This document shows positions 1 to 5,541 of a stretch of DNA of 7,954 bases, in pieces. The stretch comes from an uncultured Acetatifactor sp. GTDB lineage: Bacteria > Bacillota > Clostridia > Lachnospirales > Lachnospiraceae. Within the stretch, counting starts at the first letter, position 1. Each line of letters begins with the position of its first letter. The notes beneath the pieces are model-generated. The model had not been told where the DNA came from, made no database searches, and worked only from the letters and a program-made list of their open reading frames with translations. The stretch lies in assembly GCA_910585015.1 (NCBI GenBank), contig CAJUCT010000096.1, positions 1 to 7,954 of the forward strand, written 5' to 3'. A program made the position numbers and the translations under genes.

Positions 1-37
1 GAGCCGACGTAAAGAGTTATGCTATCTAACATACATC

Positions 38-89
38 AAAAAGAGGTAAGATAACACCCTCTGCAAAAAAGGTATCGTTATCTTACCTC
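38..89 (-). terminator. Long hairpin with T-run, at the recombinase truncation point
   Basis: GAGGTAAGATAAC (43-55) and GTTATCTTACCTC (77-89) are a perfect 13-bp inverted repeat around a 21-nt loop. Read on the minus strand, the stem is followed directly by CTTTTT, as in an intrinsic terminator, and it sits exactly where the recombinase fragment ends. The loop is long for a terminator. It could instead be the end of an inserted element. Confidence 0.5.
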
Positions 90-284
90 AACAAAATCCG
101 CCCCGCTGTAGCCGTCATCCGCCCACTCCCCGCAGACTTCTATGTCCGGCTTATCCTCCAGGAATGCCCTGATGAGTTCCTTCTGGTTTACGATGCTGTC
201 GCTCTCCTCCTTGTCGCCGTCCTCCTTGGACAGGCGCGCATAGACAGCGGCATGGTATATCCGGTCTGTTTTTAAATTTTCCAT
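78..284 (-). pseudogene. Serine recombinase, N-terminal fragment only (truncated)
   Basis: This is the start of a large serine recombinase (resolvase/invertase fold), the enzyme class that integrates and excises many clostridial elements. The start of the catalytic domain is visible: YARLS at residues 15-19 with R17 and the presumed nucleophile S19, then DDGYSG at 56-61. Family members run to roughly 500 residues or more, but here homology stops after GADF (residue 64), followed by four unrelated residues and a stop. The stop lies inside one arm of a 13-bp inverted repeat, so the gene was probably cut by an insertion or deletion at about position 90. It cannot be active alone. The start at 284 is supported by a GGAGGT site about 6 nt upstream and by a strong promoter near 362-390. 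Family assignment is confident; the cause of truncation is inferred. Confidence 0.85.
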
Positions 285-361
285 GGCGGTACCTCCAATG
301 TAAAAAATTTCCCGTTAAAACTTTTCACAATGGGCCCCACCGGTCTGCTTATTCAAGCAGT

Positions 362-390
362 ATTGTAGCACTTTAAAGTGTGAAAGTCAA
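362..390 (-). promoter_or_regulatory. Promoter of the recombinase fragment with palindromic operator
   Basis: On the minus strand there is TTGACT (390-385), a 17-nt spacer and TACAAT (367-362), with TGC just before the -10 (extended -10). The spacer contains the perfect palindrome CACTTTAAAGTG (369-380), a likely repressor operator. GTGAAAGTC occurs at 380-388 and again at 399-407, 19 bp apart, overlapping and lying upstream of the -35. Start of transcription should be near 355, at a small CTGCTT/AAGCAG hairpin (345-360), giving a leader of about 70 nt. Confidence 0.75.
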
Positions 391-657
391 GCCTCCGGGT
401 GAAAGTCGTCCCTCTTTTGTCATTCTCCCATTCGATCCGCAATGCTCCCCTGCCAGAATTTCCATGGGAAGTTTTTCATAAAAACCTGTGTACTGCCTGC
501 AAATTCGTGAAACCAAAGCGCAAAGATCGCGCTTGGAAGAACCGCTTTGGCGATTCTTCGAGGAATGGCTTAGATTTTCAAGTGCCATGTCTTTGGCGCT
601 TTAGGCCGGGTACTTTCCAGCCTTAGAAAACCTTCATCCCTTTCACCCTTCCATGCC
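391..657. other. Non-coding stretch with inverted repeats
   Basis: I see no credible gene here; the open frames on both strands lack a ribosome binding site and recognisable composition. The segment is nevertheless structured: CCAAAGCG (513-520) pairs with CGCTTTGG (543-550), AAGCGC (516-521) with GCGCTT (529-534), and CCATGC (651-656) with GCATGG (663-668) around the stop codon of the next gene. It lies upstream of the recombinase promoter on the minus strand and downstream of the DUF6870-like gene. No clear terminator for that gene is visible. Confidence 0.4.
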
Positions 658-918
658 TCACTGCATGGCCGCCAGATAATGCTCCAGCCTGTCTTCCAGT
701 GTTGCCTCTGTATCCGAAAAACCGATCTTTACCACCACCTTGCCACAGCGGTAACAGTAAGGGTTCCTTATCTGCCGCAGGAAATCGGAAAAACGCTGCT
801 CCCTGGGGAGCTTCCCGTCAACCTGCACATCCCTGATGTCCACAAGCGATTCCCTGTCAACCGTATGTATATCAACCTCCTTCATTTGTGCAAGATCCAT
901 TCCCCGTGCTGTCTCCAT
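658..918 (-). CDS. DUF6870-like small element protein
   Basis: An 86-residue protein that resembles the small DUF6870-type proteins found on clostridial integrative elements. The assignment is from memory of the pattern: an acidic MDLAQMKEVDI start, then VDIRDV, and a C-terminal NPYCYRCGK block. Its function is unknown. C55 and C58 form a single CxxC, which could be half of a metal site completed by dimerisation (inference). There is no signal peptide or membrane segment, so it should be cytoplasmic. The ATG at 918 is preceded by AGGAGG about 6 nt upstream, which fixes the start. It follows the ParB-like gene on the same strand after a 135-bp gap holding three tandem repeats, so it may have its own control. 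No ortholog-based role can be claimed. Confidence 0.82.
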   Translation of the reverse strand: METARGMDLAQMKEVDIHTVDRESLVDIRDVQVDGKLPREQRFSDFLRQIRNPYCYRCGKVVVKIGFSDTEATLEDRLEHYLAAMQ

Positions 919-965
919 GCGCAGCCTCCTGTCTTGCTTGTTCTAATCTATGAAACATCTGCTTG

Positions 966-1022
966 TCTCAATGTCAGTTTTCAACTGCCATGTCTGTTTT
1001 TGACTGACGTGTCTGTTTCTGA
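966..1022. repeat. Three 19-bp tandem direct repeats between two element genes
   Basis: CTGCCATGTCTGTTTTTGA (985-1003) is followed immediately by CTGACGTGTCTGTTTCTGA (1004-1022), matching at 16 of 19 positions. A weaker copy (about 12 of 19) lies at 966-984. The shared core is TGTCTGTTT. They fill the gap between the ParB-like gene and the DUF6870-like gene. Such short, phased repeats are typical of protein-binding arrays (operator, iteron or parS-like), but which protein binds is unknown. Confidence 0.6.
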
Positions 1023-1053
1023 TGCCGTCTTACAGCTATATTCCTTTCCCGCA

Positions 1054-1902
1054 TCACCCTTTGAAGCGGTATGGCAGCTTCCTTCCGCCCCTCTGCCCGT
1101 TGTACTTCTCTAAAATGACCCTGGCATAGCGCAGGGCCACGCTGTTTGTGGAGAAGTCCGCCCGTCCCCTGCGGTTGATCTCGTCCGGGCCAACCTGGGA
1201 AAGCTTCATGGCAAAGGTACGGTCACTCATCTCCGTCTCATATGTTTTCACAAACAGCGCCATTCCGGAGAGGATGGATGCCGTCAGCCCACAGGAAGTC
1301 TCCTGGGCAGATATTTCCTCCGGGGCTTCCTTTTCTTTTGCGGCATATTCATCCACGGACCGGATTTCCCTTGATGCCAAAAGGGTGGCGGCCTCCTTCT
1401 GCTGTTCCGGCTCGAGACGGGAAAGCTTCAGCGCTGACTTTTTGGATAGTTTCGCATCCGCCCCCCGTATGATCTCCTTTGTCTCCGGGGAGAGGTTTTT
1501 TGCCGTCTGTATCTGCCTCCTGACTGTGCAGGGGTTTACACCCAGTTTCTCCGCCGTGTCCTCCACAAACGACCTGGCAGGATCAGATGTGCATTTTGCA
1601 CTTCTGGTTTTTCCGCTCCTGCGATCCCCACCGTTTTTTGTCTCCGGATGGAGGTGTTCCTCTAGGGATTCCCCCGGTGCGGGAAAGTCCCTGCCTGCCT
1701 CCAAGAGACGCTCATAGGAATCCTCACGCCCAGGCACATATCGGCTTTCCTTTGTCTCCGGGTCAGTAACTGTCCGCCCACGTTTCAGGTCTTCCATAAA
1801 ATAACGCTCCCTGCGCTCTCCCCGGTAATACTCCCGATAGACCTCCTCTGTAACCTCAATCCTCTTTCCTTCTATGTACAAGAAATATTCTTTTTCTGCC
1901 AT
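1054..1902 (-). CDS. ParB-like DNA-binding protein with sigma-factor-like N-terminus
   Basis: This 282-residue protein appears chimeric. Residues 5-40 (YFLYIEGKRIEVTEEVYREY and following) match the opening of the sigma-70-like regulators found on clostridial integrative elements, without the helix-turn-helix regions 2 or 4. Residues 90-186 (GGDRRSGK, FVEDTAEKLGVNPCTVRRQI, LSRLEPEQQKEAATLL) match the helix-turn-helix half of ParB/Spo0J-type proteins on such elements; the N-terminal ParB nuclease/CTPase domain is missing. Residues 205-270 form another conserved-looking helical segment ending in ALRYARVILEKYN. A DNA-binding, cytoplasmic role in partition or element regulation is likely (inference). 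ATG 1902 has GGAGGG 5 nt upstream. There is no frameshift, so the fusion should be expressed. A weak TATACT -10 candidate lies at 1953-1958. Confidence 0.75.
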   Translation of the reverse strand: MAEKEYFLYIEGKRIEVTEEVYREYYRGERRERYFMEDLKRGRTVTDPETKESRYVPGREDSYERLLEAGRDFPAPGESLEEHLHPETKNGGDRRSGKTRSAKCTSDPARSFVEDTAEKLGVNPCTVRRQIQTAKNLSPETKEIIRGADAKLSKKSALKLSRLEPEQQKEAATLLASREIRSVDEYAAKEKEAPEEISAQETSCGLTASILSGMALFVKTYETEMSDRTFAMKLSQVGPDEINRRGRADFSTNSVALRYARVILEKYNGQRGGRKLPYRFKG

Positions 1903-1974
1903 TTCTACCCTCCGAATCTGAAGTTTTCCCCATAAATATGGTGGTTTTATGGAGTATAAAATAACATTTTGTCG

Positions 1975-2014
1975 AAAAGAAAAGCACCGTAACCTTTTTA
2001 CTGGCTACGGTGCT
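1975..2014 (-). terminator. Intrinsic terminator on the minus strand
   Basis: AGCACCGTA (1983-1991) and TACGGTGCT (2006-2014) form a perfect 9-bp stem, extended by CC/GG across one mismatch, with an 8-nt loop. Read on the minus strand it is followed by TTTTCTTTT (U-rich). It begins 2 nt after the stop codon of the small ORF at 2016-2207. It separates that ORF from the ParB-like gene. Confidence 0.8.
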
Positions 2015-2015
2015 G

Positions 2016-2207
2016 CTATTGGAATGAATCCCTTTTCCTTTTTTTCGTTTTTTCTGCAAAAGCTGTTTCCTTCCGACGGTGGGGAACAGCTTTTGATGGA
2101 CAATTTTGCCAAACCCCCTCATTTTTTGTTGATAAGAAGATTATAACAGAGATAAGGGTATCAGAATATGCGTCCCAAAAAACGGACTCAACGATATAGA
2201 CTTTCAA
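2016..2207 (-). CDS. Small hypothetical protein, TTG start, possibly decayed at its C-terminus
   Basis: A 63-residue frame whose first ~30 residues (KVYIVESVFWDAYSDT, then FLSTK) resemble the opening of small phage/element proteins of the KVYVV...YSDT...VFSTKEKA type; that resemblance is from memory and only moderate. The TTG start is preceded by AAAGGA at 5 nt, and the frame overlaps the end of the upstream remnant by 20 bp, as in coupled genes. The stop is followed at once by a good intrinsic terminator, which favours a real transcript. After residue 31 the sequence becomes basic and low in complexity and runs through a hairpin (2057-2095), so the end may be frameshifted or replaced. Function unknown. 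Confidence 0.35.
   Translation of the reverse strand: MKVYIVESVFWDAYSDTLISVIIFLSTKNEGVWQNCPSKAVPHRRKETAFAEKTKKRKRDSFQ
2057..2095. repeat. 14-bp stem inverted repeat
   Basis: CAAAAGCTGTT (2057-2067) pairs perfectly with AACAGCTTTTG (2085-2095). The stem grows to 14 bp in RNA with one G-U pair and two further G-C pairs, leaving an 11-nt loop. Neither strand has a T-run after it, so it is not a normal terminator. It falls in the degenerate part of a small ORF. Confidence 0.6.
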
Positions 2208-2392
2208 AATTATCCTTTATGCACTCCAAAAAAATATGATCTTCATCATTTGAATTGAGCAGATCCAAATGACGTTCTAATGTCAGCACGTTCCGATTCA
2301 TAACTGGCACAATTTCGCTTTTCTTTCCACCCTTTCCCCTCTCAGATACTTCCGTTTTAACCACTACAATAATATTGTTTCATATTCTCCAT
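2188..2392 (-). pseudogene. Frameshifted gene remnant
   Basis: The frame ending at TGA 2188-2190 reads plausibly as protein for about 58 codons (for example SEIVPVMNRNVL, then LERHLDLLN, and a tail ending ESLYR), but no start codon with a ribosome binding site lies in that frame; an in-frame stop occurs at 2380-2382. A short frame starting at ATG 2392 (MENMKQYYCSG) ends in a stop at the point where the downstream frame becomes readable. Joining the two needs one frameshift at about 2360. I read it as a decayed gene; the family is not recognised. It is on the same strand as, and just upstream of, the small TTG-start ORF. Confidence 0.35.
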
Positions 2393-2670
2393 TTCCGGGC
2401 TTTCTTACGCCAGTTCATCTAAAATTCATCATATTACACAACAGTCTCCTATCGTCAGCTTGGAATCGGCAGGAAGTGAGAGCGATACGATAAAAAGGGT
2501 ACCAAAACAGACCACGAATGGATAACTACAATCAGGCAATTCATGGTCTGTCCTAAGTGTTATGTATGCTCATAGTTCAAGTTTTTTATTAACTTGCGTA
2601 ACATTTCCAAAAAAATTATACTTTGCGGACAAGGTATATACTGTTAATAGTCATTTCTACAAGAAACGAA
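2393..2670. other. Gene-free AT-rich stretch
   Basis: Apart from the terminator at 2504-2550 I find no gene or promoter here. A weak CAAGTT/AACTTG pair (2579-2597) lies between the lipoprotein stop and the terminator. The composition matches the cargo block to its right. Confidence 0.5.
2504..2550 (-). terminator. Intrinsic terminator of the lipoprotein operon
   Basis: CAGACCACGAAT (2508-2519) and ATTCATGGTCTG (2539-2550) pair at 11 of 12 positions, and the odd pair becomes a U-G wobble in minus-strand RNA, giving a 12-bp stem with a 19-nt loop. It is followed on the minus strand by TTTT. It is the first terminator after the lipoprotein stop, 120 bp downstream. Confidence 0.7.
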
Positions 2671-3537
2671 TCACCAACTATATTCTGTCAGCCGCAAAAA
2701 ATATGTTTCTCCGGGAGTAACATCATATATAATGATTGAATTATCTTTAAATTTATCGCCGTTATCAAGAGAATTCAGAAAGACCGTTCCCGTGTCAATC
2801 AGATATTCTTCGCTGTCATACAGTTTGTAAGCGATTATGTCATAGCCGGAATCACTGCCGTAAGTCTTCTGGCCTGTCAGCGTTATTTTAAGCTGTGGAG
2901 TGTACTCCTTCTCAAATGTGTAGGATACTTCCGTGATTTGTATCATGGATTCTGTATTGCCGTCATATCCTTTCACCTTTATGTCTACGGGCAGATTATC
3001 TACGGTCAGTTTAACATCACTGACTGGCAGACAATACAACGCCATACAGTTCACCTCATCAAAGAGGGCAATCGTTCCTTTGCGTACCGTAAAATAGACG
3101 GTTCCGCTGGAAGATTTTCCTTCCTTGATTTCTGCGGTGGGAATGCGGATATCGGCTAAATACCGTGTTCCGGCAGCGTTGCTTTCATAATAGCCGAAGT
3201 CATCATCGGTTATAGATTTTGTCGCAGCAAAAACTTCCTCGCCATTGTCATTTACAATTCGTAAATCGACATCCACATTTGCAGAAACAACTTTCCCCGC
3301 CCCGTCTAACAGTTCAAAGAACAAGCTGTAATCATCCGTTCCCTGATTATATTGAAATGACCATCCCTTCATCGTTTCAACGCGCTCATAATCTGTGTCC
3401 GAAGACGGCTCTGTGTCGTTGGTCCCTTCATCCTGAGACACTTCTTTTCCGTCAGGGCTGGCAACTGTGGGAAAAGCCGAACATCCGCATAATGAATACA
3501 ATAAAATTGCAAACAAAAAGATTATGCTCTTTTTCAT
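2671..3537 (-). CDS. Secreted lipoprotein, probable beta-sandwich domains
   Basis: The ATG at 3537 gives a 288-residue protein and is preceded by GGAGGGG 5 nt upstream; an ATG 12 codons earlier overlaps the previous gene and has no such site. Residues 1-18 are a lipoprotein signal (MKKS, hydrophobic run, then LCGC with C19 as the lipidated cysteine). An acidic, Ser/Asp-rich linker to about residue 50 follows, then two beta-rich regions, roughly 55-180 (WSFQYNQ, DLRIVNDNGEEVF, GTVYFTVRKG) and 180-288. These read like Ig-like extracellular sandwiches. No catalytic motif is visible, so binding or envelope attachment is the likely role. It should be anchored outside the membrane. It lies 13 bp after the 382-aa gene and is surely cotranscribed with it. 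Family not recognised. Confidence 0.85.
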   Translation of the reverse strand: MKKSIIFLFAILLYSLCGCSAFPTVASPDGKEVSQDEGTNDTEPSSDTDYERVETMKGWSFQYNQGTDDYSLFFELLDGAGKVVSANVDVDLRIVNDNGEEVFAATKSITDDDFGYYESNAAGTRYLADIRIPTAEIKEGKSSSGTVYFTVRKGTIALFDEVNCMALYCLPVSDVKLTVDNLPVDIKVKGYDGNTESMIQITEVSYTFEKEYTPQLKITLTGQKTYGSDSGYDIIAYKLYDSEEYLIDTGTVFLNSLDNGDKFKDNSIIIYDVTPGETYFLRLTEYSW

Positions 3538-3550
3538 TGTAGCCCCTCCG

Positions 3551-4699
3551 TTATTGCGAATCATCTGCGGCATGGCGGCTTTTTAGTACATCAAGCATCT
3601 GCTTTTTCAGATTGCGCATATCGTTTCGGGGACGCAGACAACTCACTCTATTGCAATGTTCCTCCAGATAACAGGTCTCACACAGCATCTGTCCAATCTC
3701 CTGTTCCATCAATTCCTCATCTGTTGGCAGCTCATATGCTTTAATCTGTTTGATTCCTTCCGGGTTTCTTAACCCAAAATCAATCTGTTTTCCGTTCCCC
3801 GTTTTTACATAGCGGTAGATCTCTGCAAAGAACGAGAGACAATCCCCAACCTGAAAACCTTCAAAACCGGATATGTCCATCCAGACATGGTCTTCCTTGC
3901 CGACGAAGCAACCACCGTCCGGATACATCCCCTCAACTACTATGCGTTGGAAACAGATCCTTTTCCCTGTATTCTTTTCAATGCAGCCTTTAAAGCCCAA
4001 GGGAATGTTATGGAAACATGTTTCAAACCAATCGCGTGTTTTGTGAAAAGACTTGATCTGCACCTCAAGGTATTCGTCATAGGTAAATCTGTCAGCGCCG
4101 ACAACACTCTTATAACCTTCCGGATCAAAGTCGATTGTACCATCATATGTACATACAAGTTCTTTTTCACCATAATAGGTGCCAAATAAACATTCTTCAT
4201 CCGGAAATTTTTTGATCAGGGACGCAGCTTTTTTCAACCGTTCCCTCCGTTCTTTTTTCCGGCGATGATTTTGCTCCGCTTCTTCCAGGTGCATCTGTTC
4301 CTCAATGTATTCAGCTTCATCAGACGTAAGCAGCGGAACCATCTGCTCAAGATTGTCATATCCTCCATTTTGAAGACGTGTCCTGAACCGTATAAGCACT
4401 TTCTTCAACATTTCTGTTGAAAGGTATTTTGCTTTTTTGATTGAGCAGCTATAATAGCACCCGCTATGAACATTGCCCTGAGCGCTTCCATATAGAACAG
4501 CCGTATTCCACGGGCATAAGTAATGTTCCTTCTGGACGAGACTTCCCCCTTTCAGTCCTTTTTCAAACTCTGGGAAAATCTGAGGATTGCCACATCCCTC
4601 CTGGTCGCCTGTCCAAAAACCCGACGGTCCCTTGTCAGCGTGTAAAATCATCATATTCAGGACAGGAATAGTAGCTTTTTTTGTTGCTTCGTTTTTCAT
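3551..4699 (-). CDS. Cysteine-rich hypothetical protein with OB-like segment
   Basis: I do not recognise this 382-residue protein. No signal peptide or membrane helix is seen, so it is probably cytoplasmic. It is rich in paired cysteines: C36, C62, C81 and C85 in the N-terminal third, and C340, C343, C349 and C354 (CxxC-x5-C-x4-C) near the end, which look like metal or Fe-S ligands. Residues 128-165 form a highly charged coiled coil (EEAEQNHRRKKERRERLKK). Residues 250-316 (RIVVEGMYP, VWMDISGF, QVGDCLSFFAEIYRY, IDFGLRNPEGIKQI) have the beta-strand spacing of an OB-fold nucleic-acid-binding domain, an inference only. The start has GGAGG 8 nt upstream. It follows the toxin gene by 70 bp and precedes the lipoprotein by 13 bp, which implies a two-gene operon. 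Confidence 0.8.
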   Translation of the reverse strand: MKNEATKKATIPVLNMMILHADKGPSGFWTGDQEGCGNPQIFPEFEKGLKGGSLVQKEHYLCPWNTAVLYGSAQGNVHSGCYYSCSIKKAKYLSTEMLKKVLIRFRTRLQNGGYDNLEQMVPLLTSDEAEYIEEQMHLEEAEQNHRRKKERRERLKKAASLIKKFPDEECLFGTYYGEKELVCTYDGTIDFDPEGYKSVVGADRFTYDEYLEVQIKSFHKTRDWFETCFHNIPLGFKGCIEKNTGKRICFQRIVVEGMYPDGGCFVGKEDHVWMDISGFEGFQVGDCLSFFAEIYRYVKTGNGKQIDFGLRNPEGIKQIKAYELPTDEELMEQEIGQMLCETCYLEEHCNRVSCLRPRNDMRNLKKQMLDVLKSRHAADDSQ

Positions 4700-4769
4700 A
4701 AATTATACCTCCGTTAATAAGTGCTGCAGACAGCAGCCTGACATGCTAACAAAGGTAAGCCCTTAACCG

Positions 4770-5114
4770 CTATTCCTGTGCCGGATATGTATAGTCCTGC
4801 TTTTCCTTCAAAAGTTTTTCCCAGTCCCGTTCTTGCCGCAATACTCGCAGAATATGGATCTCTTTTTCGGGTTCTTTTACAATATAAAAAATGATGGAAG
4901 GCGGGAATGGTTTCTTAAAGATGTTATAAGAGCGGTAATAAATATGGGTATTGCCAAAGATGCCACCCAGAAAACCGATTTCACTGATTTCCCGTTTCAT
5001 TTCATATTCAGATCGGTCTGCCCGCTCTCTGCCAAATTCCTGTTCAATATAGTCGGCAATCTCTGTCACATCATAGATTGCCTCCCATGTTAAAATTACC
5101 TTACGCTCTTGCAC
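4770..5114 (-). CDS. RelE/ParE-family toxin
   Basis: A 114-residue toxin of the RelE/ParE superfamily. Visible marks are the N-terminal WEAIYDVTEIADYIEQEFG helical hairpin and the C-terminal strands IFYIVKEPEKEIHILRVLRQERDW, close to the usual I-x-I-x-R-V-L-x-x-x-R-D pattern. ParE members poison DNA gyrase and RelE members cleave mRNA in the ribosome; the sequence does not settle which, and the long ~114-aa form is slightly above family average. It starts with GTG 14 bp inside the upstream antitoxin gene, with GAGG about 12 nt before, so it is translationally coupled to it. The pair may stabilise the surrounding cargo. Confidence 0.85.
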   Translation of the reverse strand: MQERKVILTWEAIYDVTEIADYIEQEFGRERADRSEYEMKREISEIGFLGGIFGNTHIYYRSYNIFKKPFPPSIIFYIVKEPEKEIHILRVLRQERDWEKLLKEKQDYTYPAQE

Positions 5115-5274
5115 TTCTTCTGTTATCCCTCAATTCTCTGATTTTTTGAAAAGCCTCATCAAGCGGGAGCTCTTTTCCTGCCTCCATATCATCAATGCCT
5201 CTGTCGAGCATTCTCATCAGGTGTTCCTCTCCCTGTAAAACATTTATTTTTCTATCATTCAAAGCTGTATCCAT
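5101..5274 (-). CDS. Antitoxin of the RelE/ParE-type pair
   Basis: A 57-residue protein directly upstream of the toxin and overlapping it by 14 bp, the standard antitoxin-first order. It contains GIDDMEAGKELPLDEAFQKI, the helical toxin-binding style seen in short ParD/RelB-like antitoxins, and a basic tail (RRSARA). No clear ribbon-helix-helix is present at the N-terminus. ATG 5274 is preferred over a GTG three codons earlier because GGGG sits about 7 nt before it. The protein should neutralise the toxin by complex formation and, with it, repress the promoter through the palindrome at 5303-5322 (inference). The family name cannot be fixed from sequence alone. Confidence 0.78.
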   Translation of the reverse strand: MDTALNDRKINVLQGEEHLMRMLDRGIDDMEAGKELPLDEAFQKIRELRDNRRSARA

Positions 5275-5302
5275 AAAATGCACCCCACATCATCAAACTT
5301 CT

Positions 5303-5356
5303 GTGACAATAATTAGTGTTACCATTCTATTTTATCTTACCACATCTTGAAGTAAA
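5303..5356 (-). promoter_or_regulatory. Toxin-antitoxin promoter and operator-like palindrome
   Basis: On the minus strand TTTACT (5356-5351), a 16-nt spacer and TAAAAT (5334-5329) make a fair promoter. Just downstream, spanning the expected start, GTAACACTAATTATTGTCAC (5322-5303) is a 20-bp palindrome matching at 8 of 10 pairs and centred on TAATTA. That position suits autorepression by the toxin-antitoxin complex. Confidence 0.55.
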
Positions 5357-5541
5357 ACGAAAGTGAATTTTGAGAGTTGATTATCCCTAAACGCCTCTCG
5401 CCGTTGTTTGGGACCAAAAAATCTTTCAATGTATGGCATCCATAGGAGAATTTGTTACAGCATGATACATCTTTTAATAATCTTCGTTTAAAATAACTTT
5501 GAAGACTTTGTTTTTATGATTACTGCACTTCATCTACACTT
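5357..5541. other. Gene-free AT-rich stretch
   Basis: No gene is supported between the toxin-antitoxin promoter and the hairpin cluster. A plus-strand TTGTTA (5452-5457), 17 nt, TAATAA (5475-5480) arrangement could start a leader transcript toward the hairpins, but its -10 matches the consensus poorly. Confidence 0.35.

Noticed and set aside
373..588. A 71-codon minus-strand open frame upstream of the recombinase
   Set aside because: Its end overlaps the promoter -35 and palindrome, it lacks a ribosome binding site, and its composition is not protein-like.
966..1022. The tandem repeats as a CRISPR array
   Set aside because: The units are directly adjacent with no spacers, only three in number, and no cas gene is present.
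679..1113. A 144-codon plus-strand open frame
   Set aside because: It lies opposite the DUF6870-like gene and the tandem repeats; it has no binding site and reads as the complement of better supported genes.
1148..1717. A 189-codon plus-strand open frame
   Set aside because: It is entirely opposite the ParB-like gene, whose sequence is recognisable, and is rich in Ser/Phe as expected of an antisense shadow.
1856..2122. An 88-codon minus-strand frame overlapping the start of the ParB-like gene
   Set aside because: It runs through the terminator at 1975-2014 and into the ParB-like gene in another frame, and has no good start site.
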